64,000 bases of DNA, from contig OX387604.1 in the NCBI GenBank assembly GCA_947568835.1, forward strand, positions 19,063,076 through 19,127,075. The letters are read 5' to 3'. This DNA comes from Protonemura montana. Lineage: Eukaryota > Arthropoda > Insecta > Plecoptera > Nemouridae. A program made the translations under genes and the position numbers. The notes beneath the pieces were generated by a model that made no database searches, was not told the DNA's origin, and was given only the letters and a program-made list of their open reading frames with translations. How positions within the stretch are numbered: position 1 is the first letter of the stretch; each line of letters opens with the position of its first letter. Below are positions 46,785 to 58,822 of this stretch, one piece after another.

Positions 46785-48292
46785 TTAAAAAAAATCATTA
46801 AATACGGTCAAGAGAATTCGCAGATTGTCCATCTGCTGGATGAACATTTCCTGGTCCTCTTCGGGAAAATTTTCTTTTAGCTCTTGGCAATAATCTAGCG
46901 ATACAGCACGCTCCTCGTCAACTTTCTGTTCTAGCATGATCATAAGTTCGGGATCATCAGGACTTGCTACACTTTTAGATGGCACGTCTTCTGCTTCTTC
47001 TTCAGACCCGAAAACTATGATATTACGCATTAAATCTGCGAAGGAGAACTATTGCTCAGAGTCTTAAAATCTTTGTAGATCTCCAAAATCATGGAATCGG
47101 ATGGAAAGTCTTCTGAAAATTCAAAAGGTGGTTGACCATCAGCCCGACATATATCATTTAGATGTTCTACATACTCTGTTAGGTATGACTCGAAAGCAGG
47201 ATCGTCAAGTGAGATATTAAAATCATCTTCATTTTCTTCTTCCTCGAAAACCGGATTGTCCCCCGTGACTGGGCTATCGGGAGATTCTAGGGATGAATCA
47301 CTCTCTATTTCCTCTTCTATAGGATGTTCTTTTTCGTAGGTTAATTCATAAGCAAAATTGTGGGACGAGCCTGCCTTGTCCCCAGAAAATGTGGTATTGT
47401 AGACGGGGGTTTCTTCATTACTTGATCCAGCGGACGAACTTCGGTAAGATCGTATTTTGTCATCAGAATTGTCTTTTTTGAGGAGGCACTTGTTGGTTCG
47501 AATAGATTCTATAAATTCTATGCCATCAGCACACACGTTACATATATCTTGAATAGTTTTAAAATCGTCTTCTACCTTGTCAGAATTTGCTGTAAGCACA
47601 TCTTTGACATCATTCCCTTCCACGGCGCAGTCTGCTTTTAATGAAGATTCATCTGGTGGAACGTCGGAATCGTCACAGGTCATGTCGGTGTCTATTTTTA
47701 ACAAAGACTCGTTCAATGAATTGTCGGATGACTCATATAACCATCCACAATCTTCTAGGTACCACGATTCATCTGGTGGATCGTCGAAATCTTCAACTGC
47801 CCTGTCAAAGTCTGCTTTTAGCGTAGATTCGTCCGATGAACCTTCGGACGAGCATTGGTATTCTTCTGGGCAGTCGTTTGTAAGCTTACTAGACCCAGAT
47901 GAACTTGACGAGTCAGTCTCGTGGGCACTATATTTTCCTTTGTCATTTGATTCTAAGAAGTGTCTTTGTAACCACGCGGTGGTATATACTTTCGAGCATT
48001 TTGCAAACTCTTCGTTTAACTTCACTAGCTGAAAAATAGGTTTACAGGCTAAACAAGCAAACACTTTGCTAGCTGAATTTCGATCAAGTGTGGAGTAATC
48101 GACCAGGTCATTCCACCTTGAACACAATTCCTCGAGAAGAGGAACTACGCAGCTCTTGAGTCTGTATCTAACATTTTCGCCGGCGGACAGCCCTCGACGA
48201 GGCCTGGAGTTTCCATTGAAGATCTTGATGAGATTTCGACGGCGGAAAGCCCTCGTGAATAGCCCAACAGGATACGATGGTCTCTTTTCCAT
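46785..48292 (-). CDS. Unrecognised acidic protein, intronless, two overlapping frames
   Basis: ORF1 (48292-47030, 420 aa) starts MEKRPSYPVGLFTRAFRRRN with a basic first 45 residues. A putative folded part with a CLACK motif follows (about 50-115), then about 300 residues rich in Ser, Asp and Glu. Two imperfect internal repeats of the type DES.LKAD..........PPDES occur (about 150-230). ORF2 (47030-46785, 81 aa) starts in the overlap TAATG and is also acidic (DDPELMIMLEQKVDEERA..). I do not recognise either. Similar composition suggests one protein split by a frameshift, an unrecognised intron (TTCGCAG just before the stop resembles an acceptor), or stop-restart translation. A possible 5' UTR acceptor (ACTTGCAG) lies about 27 bp upstream of the ATG. 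The long open frame without decay argues for a real or recently real gene. Confidence 0.6.
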
Positions 48293-49730
48293 TTTGTTCT
48301 ATATCTCTTCTTTTTCCTGCAAGTAATGTGATCAACAAATGTATTATAATTATTATCAGTTTATTTACTATCTGCCATCTATAACTGTTTCTACTTTTAC
48401 CTACTATTTTTTAGGCTCACATAACCTTGTATAATGTCAAAAGCAAATAAATAAATACACAGTTATGCTTTACCTTAATTTGGGTGGAAAATACTCCCGA
48501 GTCCATGGGGAACATGTAAGGAGTAGATTTGTTATAAAAAAAAGCGTGTACCAAGTAAGTTTTAAGATAAAATAAATGTTTCTCCAAAACACCTTACATT
48601 GCGAAGCAATCGCTCGAAAAACAAAATTCAGAGAGAGCACAGTATCACTGCCTTATAGATTCGATTCGCCATCTGCCTTCTCATTTGCTGAACGCTCTGA
48701 CGTCATAGCATACTCCAAATGGCGCGGAGAATTGAATTCCGCAGTGTTACACGATTAACCTTACGACAAGAAAGGTAATATTTAAATTACCGGCTTCTGC
48801 AGGAATGCTTTGAAATACAAATATTCTTTATGTCACTATGCTACAATATTTTGATAAATCCATTCATACAGTAATATGCCAAACTTGATAGTGAATCAGT
48901 TACAGAAATAAAACGATTATAAACTACCTTGTTTAACGTTTAAGTGGAACCCAATTCTTATGTATTTATACACATATTCATAATACCAACTTAATATGTT
49001 AATGATCACAATTCTCAAAACATTTAAAATTGTTCGGTCGTGTCAGCAGGAACCTGCCACCCCAAGTTTTTTTTCTTTTATCTTTGCGTGCTACATATTT
49101 TGACTAAATTTAGTATATAGTTTCAAATCTCAAACATCCTCATCGGTAATATATTTAGTATAATATTTACGGGGTTCTCGTGTAATCTTCGGTGCGTAAT
49201 GTCTGTAGGAAGTAAAACTCAAGTAGGTACTCAAAGTTTTGTTAGGAGTTAGTAGCAAGCATTTCATAATAGACAGCGCCAGCTGCCAAATTCACATCTA
49301 TAGTACCAGGATTATAACAACCAGTAAAATAGGCCGACACACAGCTTTTTTGACTTAAGATCTTATGGGTTAATTTTGCTATTGCGTCGGCTGTGTGTAT
49401 GTGAACAAGAAGGCTATTTGGTAGTGATTCTAATCCCTAAAGCTGAAAGCATTATAAACGTTCTTTGAAGATCCGCTTTCACGGACTATTTTTATGGCGG
49501 AGTAACCCCAACTTATTTTTTTGTGATGTCATTCCTGGACTCTTTTGCTAGCTGTCCATGACGTCGCAGCGTCTAGTTTGACGTGTGATCTGAGTGATTT
49601 TTAGACAGTTATTGGATTTTCACAAGTGTTTTATTTATTTTTAAATTTGTGTGATTGTATAAGGTGTTAGCTATAGCGCAGAAGTCACCGCCGAACAGTG
49701 TAGGTATAGAATTTAAATATGATTTAATGT
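48293..49730. other. Upstream flank of the acidic gene, nothing recognised
   Basis: AT-rich. The promoter and any 5' UTR exon of the minus-strand gene should be here but could not be placed. No other features seen. Confidence 0.4.
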
Positions 49731-49734
49731 TTGC

Positions 49735-49957
49735 CTCCATTGTTACTTCATCGAATCCACAGAATACAAGGTCACAATTTTACGACTCATAACATTGATA
49801 CGTGTATATCAACCGTTGAGGTTAGCATTCATAAGGATATAAGTGGAGCTCAAACAGTTTCAAATGCGAGTAATCTGCGAGAAACAACAAAATAAAATCT
49901 CTTAACACTCCATCTAGGTAGCAACCATCATTTTTGACGGTAATGTAGACATTTGGC
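49735..49957. mobile_element. MITE-like repeat, diverged copy 1
   Basis: Shares TACGTGTATATCAACCGTTG, the GCGAG.AA.CTGCGAGAAA segment and the right end TTGACGGTAATGTAGACATT then TGGC with the better copy at 50975-51262. The left terminus was not found. Identity is moderate. Confidence 0.6.
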
Positions 49958-50974
49958 GGCCGTTTTGCGCGAAGACAGATTACCATTTATTGCACCACAA
50001 GCATCCTGCCTATGGCTCACTTTACAATTCCTCAATTCTTGACAACGACCCGCTACTTCGCTTCCAGTAGTTAGTTTTGCATCTACAGACTGCATACATT
50101 TCTGGTCTTGGTATTTTAATAACTTCTTGTTGACAACTGTGACATGCAAACCTATTCTTGCGGTAACATAAGAAGACAAATTTTAGTAGCTTCGATGATT
50201 AGTAGGCGTTGAGGATGTTGATTTCATGCATGATTGATGATGCGTTGATGTTGGTCTTCTTATGAAATAATGTATCTACCACTCATGACTTTCAGTAAAA
50301 AAAAAAAAGCATGAAAAGATACAATTGCCGGTTTGGTTGGGTGATTGTTTGTAATTTTTTGTGCCACAACACTGGCATGACCCGGGAGAAAAACCTAGTA
50401 ACCGAACTTCTGATTTCATTTCGCTGGAGGATAAAATGTCCGAAAATCTGCTATTAATGCGTTGTGGCGGTGTTTAGGAGCTGTTGTAGAGTTCCTCTAA
50501 TGAAGCAACTAAATAGGTAATACTAGGTTGAAGCAGGAATTCCTGGCCGCAGGGACGGGCAAGTATCTCAAAAGACATGATACTCAAGATCCTTTTTAAT
50601 AAAAAGAAATTTGCATTTATAAAGTTGATCTGCTAGGGGAAGGGAAAAGTGCGCTCCCAGCAAGGAGCGAACTTTTCTTTCTTTAAATTTACACTCTCAA
50701 CTTCTTCAATATTATTAGAAATTTCATCGATGGTCACAGAACTGAACTAGCAACTGGAACTAGCAAAGCTATTATTGGTCCGCAGATGCTGGTGGAGTTC
50801 CTCCCAAGGTAATGCTCAACTGGTAACTGAATCTTCTAAACGTTTGTTTAGAATCAAACCGTAGCGGTCAAAATTGCACATGTAAATTTCTCACATAACA
50901 ATTACTTTATTCAATTTTCCCTCAACTCGAATAGGTAGAGAAACAACGTTAATGTTACAGTCTCTGCGTGAAAA
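49958..50974. other. Nothing recognised
   Basis: AT-rich DNA between the two MITE copies, with no supported gene or repeat. Confidence 0.5.
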
Positions 50975-51262
50975 ATGACTACCTTACCGACAAAAATGCA
51001 GAGTACCGGAACGTCACGTTAAGTGGAGCCACTGTCGTATGAAATTTAATTTCGATATTTATAGTAGGTTACTCGCTTTTTAATGTCGTTACGTGTATAT
51101 CAATCGTTGAGGTAAACATTGATGGAGATTTTTTGAGCATGAAAAGTCTCAAAAGCGAGTTAACCTACGAGAAATATCAAAACTAAAATTCATACGACAG
51201 TGGCTCCACTTAACGTGATGTACCGGTACACTGCATTTTTGTCGGTAAGGTAGTCATTTGGC
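50975..51262. mobile_element. Palindromic MITE, copy 2
   Basis: Terminal inverted repeats AATGACTACCTTACCGACAA and its complement (about 25 bp), with inner inverted segments CACGTTAAGTGGAGCCACTG and CAGTGGCTCCACTTAACGTG. No coding capacity. A hAT terminus begins directly after it at 51263, and the last 8 bp before that (CATTTGGC) also end copy 1, so the hAT element inserted at or into the edge of this MITE. Confidence 0.8.
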
Positions 51263-53917
51263 CAGGGGCGTAGGAACTTTTTTTTAGTGGGGGGGTCTGA
51301 CATAAATTAACATGGGTACCTATAGGCTATCGTGCCGAAAGGAAAAAAATTGGGACAAATCTACGCGATTGCGGTAAATTTGAGGCCTTTATAGAATGGG
51401 TTGTTCAGAACTGAATTTTTTTATGATCACGATTGATTTATTCTTCAAGAGAGTTATGTTTGAAAATTCTAGAATCCCATTTACTTATTGTTTATCTTAA
51501 AAACTAATTAATCACTTAGCGCACTTTCAGCAACAGTGATAATCTAAAAAATGGCTTCACACATCACATGACAACCACTGAACAGTCAAAATCGAATAAT
51601 ACTATAACAACTGTCTATTATTTTTGCTACAATAACAACTATAAAGATAATAATAAAACTAGCATTACCCGCTGCCTATCGGCCGCTTAAGATTTTGAGG
51701 GAGTGGGCATTTTGGTTTAAATGTAAAGCCTACCATGCAATACCATAAAGTACCCCCATTTATTGTATTTGAAATTTGCCGCTTATTCACTCGGGGTCAC
51801 TGCATTGTGGAAACTCTGTGAATTACAAAGTGACCACGATGACAATTTCGAAAACAAACGACGTTGGCTGTCAAAAGATTTTCGTGCATGATTTCCTGAA
51901 ATATTTCTTAGAGAGTGGTGGTACCATAATATCGAACGATAATATTTTTAATTAAATATCATTGATGTTATAACAACTTAACAATATACATTTATTATGT
52001 AAAGCCTTCATATGTTAATAAGTAGTAATTTAAAATGAATTATTTATTACTTATTTATTCATAAAACTAACACATTGGTTTTATTGTATAAATTCAAAAC
52101 ACTTTCTAACAATAACTCTACGGCAATCCAAAAACGTTGACTCGTGTCGCGTTAGCGCTACATTTGACAAACTCTGAGCAAATTTCGACAATCTGGATTT
52201 CGTCAACTCGCTCCTTATAAGCGTTTAGGATGCACACGTGGTTGAGACGTACGTTACTCATTGTTGACCGTAAATATGTTTTTATTCGGCGCAACATGGA
52301 GAAACTGCGTTCTGCTGTAGCCGACGTCGCAGGAACAACCAACAGAATTTTGATTATTTGTAAGACATCAGGGAAGAGTTGGCGTGTTTCAGCGTGCAGT
52401 TCTCGGAATCTTTTTTGTAAATCTTCCAGTGAAGAGAAACCTTGAGGAAACAACGAAGGAAACATTCTTAACTGATTCTTCAAGCCGGTAGGGCAAATGC
52501 CTTACTCTCGGACGGGTTCGAAATCCAGATCCTCATTGTCCTTGCTGCATAACAAATTTTCAAGTGTTAAGCACTTTTGAAATCCGGGCTGACAGAATCT
52601 TCCCTCCATTTCCCCAACAACATTATCCAACGCTTCATAGTAAGCCTTTCGAAGAACATTGTTAGGCGCATTGAAAGTGTGGACGACGGATGGCGTGGTT
52701 GTGTGCTGGAACCTTGCTGGTGTACTCCTTGGTCGTGGAACCACCATTTTTCTTAGCTCATACTTGGCCTTATTAATATTAAGCTCTTGCAAGAGTTCAC
52801 CGAATCTCACTGAGGTTCTTCTAGCCCTTAAAACTGTTATAACCATATCAGCGCTCTGTTTTGCTGCAGAGAGTGTCATTGTCTTACTTTGAAGTAGAAT
52901 GCTGAGCCTTTCTGCTGGCTCAAATATTTCCCTCGCGATTAGCAGCCCCATATAAGTCTCCGACTTCTCGGCTTGGTCGAAAAGCCCTTTTGCTACATCT
53001 CTCTGCTTTGCTTTCGACCCAGAGATGTTTAGAAGCTCGTTCATTATTGCTGGGTAGGTATTCAAGGCTGTATTAATTGCAGCCATTCGAACACTCCATC
53101 TGGTAGCACATAAAGGTCTCGGGGTACCACAAGTCAGACCTTCATCAATGCAGATGGAAGAAAATTCAGCTTTGCGCTTCGCTGATTCGCCAATTAAAAC
53201 GCCAACGCTGTTAATCCATGCTAGAGAGCTGCCTATAACGTCAAAGTTTTTGGCGGCATCTTGTCTGGCCAAGTTTAAGCTATGATTGCTACAATGAACA
53301 TAAACAGCTAATGGTTGCTTGGAAGATACTATAGCCTGAACGCCGTTGGATTTGCCTTTCATGTTGCTGGCTCCATCGTAGCACTGGCCTCGCAAATTTG
53401 ATAAGGGCAAATTAAATCTTGTCAACGAATCAAAAATTAAATTTGCCAGGTTCTTGCCAGTGGTTTCTGTCACCTGGTACATTCCCAAAAACACTTCGTT
53501 TGGAGTAAGTGTATTATCGTCGACGTAACGGATGCAAATTACGACTTGTTCGAGTCCTTGGCAATCTGTTGTTTCGTCCACAATGAGACTAAATTCCTTG
53601 CTTTTCTGAACATCAGCAATTACATTTCTTAATACCTTGTTCGACAAAATTTCCAAAATTTCGTTTTGTATAAGGGGCGACATGTAGTTTTTCTTTCTAT
53701 TAAGGAAAGACTTGTCGAGAGAAGGTACATCCTCACAGCGCAACAGCATTAGTTGCTTGAGATTACTAGATTGCTCGTCATGAGAGCGAACAGCTAGCCC
53801 TTGACGTGCCAAAAAGCGCAGGGATGACACAATGCATTTTAGAGCAATTCTTGCCTTGCATTGTTGGTCACATGACTGGCCGGTCACATGACTGCTGGTC
53901 ACATGACTGCTGGTCAC
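51263..53917 (-). mobile_element. hAT DNA transposon, nearly intact transposase
   Basis: The 3' terminus CAGGGGCGTAGGAAC is at 51263 with a short G-tract inside. The minus-strand transposase runs 53917-52505 (471 aa), then an in-frame TAA at 52504-52502, and the same frame continues 52501-52118 (about 127 aa). Domains: a hAT/DUF4371-type core with LIVDETTDCQGLEQ, QCYDGASNMKGK (catalytic Asp region) and VHCSNHSLNLA, LCATRWSVRM, and the C-terminal dimerisation motif VPATSATAERSFSMLRRIKT. That single stop is the only clear lesion in this stretch. The N-terminus is a repeated SSHVT stretch from a minisatellite, replacing the usual zinc-finger part. The 5' terminus and target duplication were not found. 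Confidence 0.9.
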
Positions 53918-54165
53918 ATGACTGCTGGTTGCATAACTGCCTGGTCACATGACTGGCTGGTCACATGACTGCCCAGTCGCATGGCTGCTGGTCACATGAC
54001 TACTGGTCACATAACTGCCTGGTCACATGACTGCCTGATCACATGACTGCTGGTCACATAACTGCTGGTCACTTGAATGGCTGGTCACATGACTGGCCGG
54101 TCACATGACTGCTGGTCACATGATTGCTGGTCACTTGACTGCTGGCCACATGACTGCCCGGTCTA
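53880..54165. repeat. Minisatellite based on GGTCACATGACTGCT
   Basis: About 18 imperfect copies of a 13-18 bp unit 'CTGGTCACATGACTG'. Translated on the minus strand it yields SSHVTSSHVTGQSCDQ. It fuses the N-terminus of the hAT transposase on one side to the exon of an unrelated-looking gene on the other. Confidence 0.9.
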
Positions 54166-55234
54166 GCCTCGTTATGAATTTTCATCTTGCGACGATTCAG
54201 TTCCATCGCTAGTTTCATTCGGTGTCGGCTGCGTTCCTTACGCAAGGCAGTTGTGCCAGGAGATTCAGGAAGCACAAGACCTTCGCCCAGTCGGTAGATA
54301 ACAGAGGTAGAGTCTCCAGTCGTAGCTACTATGTTTATCCTGTGAACAAAAGTCCAGCTCGTATTGCTATCTTATATAACATGCACAGACCCCTGGCTTG
54401 TGAGGCTTGTGAGGCAGGGCTGTAGGGTTGCACAATCAAAACTATACAAATAAAGATGAAAATACAGTACAACCCCAAGCGAACATACCTTTGCCGCTCC
54501 TTCTTGTTTACAGGGTCGTCATGCACGAGACGAGTGCCATGAGGCGAGTCTAGCAGTATAGTTCGGCGACTTGCTTTGGTAACGTACATGAAGGCTACCG
54601 AAGCTGAAGGCCAGTGAGAAAGGTGCTTTCCCCCTCCCCGTGTATACTGAAAACGCTAGGGTACTTTAGCGTACACGTCATTTTGCGGTACTAGCTGGGA
54701 CCGTTGAATGTGTACTCTCAACATTGGGACCACTACGCGGAAACAGCGAAATTTGTGTACCGGCCAAACATGCGCCAAATGTTGTGGGCATGCGCTGCAT
54801 AGCTAGAATACCCTGACTGCACTCCCCTGTTACCTATAACTAGTTACTCCCCCCCCCCCCCCATCACCCCATGTCCGCCTCAAGAAAAAGAGACGTTTTC
54901 GCCTTAAGCTGATTCTGCTTTCCTCAAGCATTTTGTTATTGTCAAGTCACTCCACCAGTCATTAAGACATTTGTGCTCCTTACGTGGTATGTGAAAGCTG
55001 AGTTTGCAAACCAAGGATGTCTTCCATCGATAATTTGTCTTTTGACGAGACAGGAATGAAGACTTCAAGTTGACTGGATCTTGTCTTTCTCGCCGTCAAA
55101 TAGATGAGGTTCAGTCTTTTGTTGAGTTCGTGTCGAACGTCACAAAATAAGAAGGTGTCAATCAGATCCATGTAGACTTGGAATGCAGCTGCCACTTGAG
55201 ATTGTGAACACCCAAGTTCCAACATCTCGGTGAG
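54155..55234 (-). CDS. Unrecognised multi-exon gene, fragment of three exons
   Basis: Exon A 55234-54984 (acceptor TTGCAG, donor GTAAGG) reads LTEMLELGCSQSQVAAAFQV then YMDLIDTFLFCDVRHELNKR. Exon B 54603-54489 (acceptor CCTTCAG, donor GTATGT) includes RRTILLDSPHGTRLVHDDPV. Exon C from 54339 (acceptor TTCACAG) reads INIVATTGDSTSVIYRLGEG then a basic RKERSRHRMKLAMELNRRK, down to about 54155, where the minisatellite begins. B to C are phase-compatible. A to B only fit if A ends earlier (GTTTGC donor near 55019) or another exon lies between. I do not recognise the protein. Good splice sites and protein-like composition support a host gene whose 3' side was disrupted by, or lies beyond, the hAT element. 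Confidence 0.5.
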
Positions 55235-55326
55235 CTGCAAGAAACCAGGCTATGATGTTCATGTTCACTGCATGAATGGTACAGTCACAAATGCGAACAT
55301 TTTAAATCATCCACTTATACTATTAC

Positions 55327-55743
55327 CAAGGACCGGAATCAGAATGTATCGATATTTTTTTGGAATCAGAATCAAAATCTTTATTTTCTGGTAAATAAAG
55401 TTGGAATCGGATCCGGGTTTTTTTATTTTACCGGAAAAATTCAATTCAAAATTAACACTTTGTCTATGTGGTCTGTGGGCTGCACTGCTTAGTTTGCTAT
55501 TTGTATAATTTGTTTTTTGATAGAGACCAAACAGAACAATTAAAATCAAAATCAACATTTTTATTGTGCGTTTTCTGGAATCGAAAGTTTTCTTATGAGC
55601 TTTCCGGAATCGGAATTTTTATTATTTTGTGTGTGGAATCGGAGTCGGAATTTTTATTATTTTCCGGGTGGAATCGAAATCGGAATTTATATTTCGTGAA
55701 ACATGGAATCGGAATCGAAAAACATAAAAAATCCGGTCCCCTG
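55327..55743. mobile_element. hAT MITE with GGAATCGGAATC repeats
   Basis: Ends CAAGGACCGGAATC and ATCCGGTCCCCTG (ideal CAGGGGACCGGAT) are inverted. They are flanked by 8-bp ACTATTAC (55319-55326) and ACTAATAC (55744-55751), a 7/8 match. Subterminal regions consist of diverged GGAATCGGAATC and TTTTTATTA units. No coding capacity. Probably older than the exact-duplication MITEs at 2.1 and 28.8 kb. Confidence 0.8.
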
Positions 55744-55789
55744 ACTAATACACCTGTCTCTGAGTATGTTTTCTGCAAAAACTTCACTC

Positions 55790-57640
55790 TTTATGATTTC
55801 TGCAGTATTTAAGATGTTCTTTTAAAACATTTTGGAACGTCTTGGAATTGACGTTTTACAGAAATGAGTTGTGATTTTGGGCAATTTTGAGCCCTTTTCT
55901 GAGAGAGAATTTTGGTCATTATTCCCTTCATTTCTACACTTTATTTGTTACTTGCAGATTTTGGTTTTTGGGGCACCAATGGGAGGGATATTCCACATTC
56001 TGGAATACCGTTTTTTTTTCTTGGTTCTGTTCCACAGTTTATATGTTACATCTTTGAAAGTTTAGAACCTTGCTAGAGTGGACTTCTTTCAGACAATGGG
56101 ATGAGTTTTTCTAACTTGGGGGCAATCTTGGGCTAATTTAAAGAGTGAATTTTCATACTTTCTTACAGTTTTTGAGATTTCCTTAAGAGATTTTATGAGA
56201 TGATTTGAAATTAACGTTTTGAAATGCGCAGTTGAGGTCCTCGATGGTTTGGGGCAAATTTGGAGCCTTGGGGGGGATCTGGCATATGGGGCTTTGGAGG
56301 AGGGGAAATCCAAAAAACTTATATAGTGCAAAACACGATGCCTTCAAAACACTTTTCGTGTGCGACGCTTTACATGGGGCGTGCCTCGCCGTGCCCGGAG
56401 GGCGCTTAGGGGCAAAGCTCCTAGTTATACATTAGAGTGAACAACCCAAGGACTAAGAGCCATGAATACAGGTGGCTGGTTCCCCTACAATGGTGCCCAG
56501 GGAATTGGGGTCCTCACACTACATCGTTGTCTAAGGCTGGTAAACTGAGTTTAAGATGTATAATTCAGACTTGTTATATTTTTTCTGAGAGTGTTTGAAC
56601 ATACTTTAAGTTTCGCACACATCCATTTGATCATTTTTTGGGTAAGTAACATATCCGAATTTGTATTGTACCATTTTATTTGCCACAACCAGTGGAAGGG
56701 TTTAACTACTGATTATCAAGTATTAGCTGTAGTATAAAACCAACACAAAACAATGCCAAATGGCACCAAACGAATATTTTTCAAGTTTTTTTTTTATTCC
56801 CCAACTCCGGGGAAGTTTAAAAGCCTCCCGCAACCCGAAATTGCAAATTTTCTGGCCGGAAATTCTCACGGAGATCAGGACGACTGGCAACCCTAGTAAT
56901 AATCCTAGTTACTAAAGGGCCGTTGCTATTACCAGCTGATGTGAATGTAGGATGTGAGTCCGTAATCGTTTCAATTTCCTATGTAGGCAATAACACAATA
57001 CGACAGTAAGAGAGTATTTCGCACCCACCAGCCACCACCAACACAAAACTTTCAAGTAAGGGTAGCCATTCTGTTAGCAGTGGCTTGTAAAATTTTAGTG
57101 AAATTTTGTACGAAGAAATTAAAATCGTTCAATTATACTTATGCTCACAATTGGATGATTTCGAGTTCCAGTCATATTCTATGTAGCACTGAGTTACAAC
57201 CTGTAAACTCGATTTTTTGTAAACTGTGATTTTCGTAGATTTTCCAGATTTATTTCTCACTTTCGTAAACCATTTTGTGGCAAGCTAGATATAGTCTTTG
57301 AGCTAGTTGATGGTTTTCAATCGAATTTGAGTTTGATATGGATGACGTGCCTAGGCAACTGTCATGTGAATTTTATTTCGGGGTCTGTCTTGATTCTCTT
57401 TCGCAATTCTAACAGTAGTTTTTAACAACAAGGCTTATAATAAAAAATCATCCCACACGTCCTAAACAAAGCAAGAGTTGAAATTTAAGAAAATAAACAA
57501 ATGACAATGCGTTCCACACCCAACGTCTTTACTGCACGCAACAAGGTAAGGTCAGAGATGGTAAGGTTATAGAAGTTTAGAGAGATTAGGTTAGGATCCT
57601 CTTGAATAAAAGAACGATCAAAGTCTTTGAGATATCAACG
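55790..57640. other. Non-coding, with degenerate local repetition at the left
   Basis: 55810-56330 contains two or three degenerate copies of a unit of roughly 190-300 bp (shared phrases: tgacgttttacagaaatg / taacgttttgaaatgcg, gggcaattttgagccctt / gggcaaatttggagcctt). From 56350 to the ALKBH7 start nothing is recognised. The ALKBH7 promoter should lie at about 57400-57640. Confidence 0.45.
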
Positions 57641-58822
57641 ATGCTGACTAGCAATTACTTTGCAAAGTGCCGCGTGATTGCAAAGTCTATACTTTCTTTT
57701 ATAAATTTTAATACTTACTTAAACGTCCGTTGCTCATTTTCTTTAAGAAACAACCAACCTCTTTGGCCTGCTTACATGTGTGCCCGGCAACACAGGCCTG
57801 AACACCACATCATAAGAGACATGCTTGTGATTGAAAACTTTCTTACATTAGACGAGGAAATGTACCTCTTTGAAGAAGTAGAACCATACATGAAAAAGTT
57901 AAAATATGAATTCGACCACTGGGATGATGTAAGGAGAAATAAGTAAACAAAAGGGACAGAGCGCATGATGTTTGCTCCCATGCCACCTACCCATTATTAT
58001 CACAACATTGAAAAAAGATAGATCATAGCTAGCACCAACATTTTTGCACCCATGAAAAGCAGTTAAAATTCTCCATGGTACTCACAGATAGGGAGAATTA
58101 TAATATCCTATAGTTTCTTGATTGGATTCGAAGATATACACTTTAAATGACTGGTAGCCTCGCGGCTCTACAGTGATAAACACATTTACTATTACTTTGC
58201 TAATATCTGGACTCCACTACTCGATTCAGGCAATCCATGGGTATCGTGAGACAGAACGTATGAAATGGAATGAGAAAAACAGTAAGATAATCCAAAGAGT
58301 TCGAGACCTTGCTTTCTCTGATGAAAAGCAGTTGAGCTTAGTACATGTCCTCGACTTGGCTGAAAACGGAGTAATAAAGCCACATATTGACAGTTCTCGA
58401 GTAAGTATTAACAGGGAATACTACTTGGTGGAGGATGCACAGCTATTTCTAACAATAATCCCTCTGATGCCAAACAGTTTTGTGGGGACACTATAGCTGG
58501 ACTGAGCTTACTATCGAACTGTGTCATGAGACTTGTTCACGAGAAAGAAACCAATCAGTCTGTGGATGTCTTGCTTAAAAGAAGATCCCTCTATGTGATG
58601 AAGTAAGGACAGCTTGCAATGTCATTCGTTTGAGTGTATGTTGTGTTACCATATTTCCAGAACTGCATTTGTGTTATTCACCTATTCATTTTTAGGGGAA
58701 TCGCACGATATGAATACACCCATGAAATATTAGGAAACGACTGCTCATCATTTAAGGGAAGTGCTGTGATGAAAACCAGAAGACTATCCATTATATGTAG
58801 AAATGAGCCAATAAATAAATAA
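57641..58822 (+). CDS. ALKBH7: ALKBH7, mitochondrial Fe(II)/2-oxoglutarate dioxygenase, complete
   Basis: Four coding exons, 57641-57928, 58230-58400, 58478-58602 and 58696-58822, give 711 nt and 236 aa; human ALKBH7 is 221. The first about 55 residues (MLTSNYFAKCRVIAK..) are basic and hydroxylated, as in a mitochondrial presequence, fitting the matrix location of ALKBH7. FLTLDEEMYLFEEVEPY, KYEFDHWDD and AIHGYRETER mark the family. Iron ligands are H148 and D150 (KPHIDS) and H204 (YTHEIL); 2-oxoglutarate is bound by arginines of RRLSIICR (R224, R230). ALKBH7 is linked to mitochondrial RNA demethylation and programmed necrosis. A TTG codon opens the frame earlier (57602), but the ATG at 57641 is the better start. 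AATAAA repeats overlap the stop codon (58810-58822), and another is at 58919. Confidence 0.93.
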
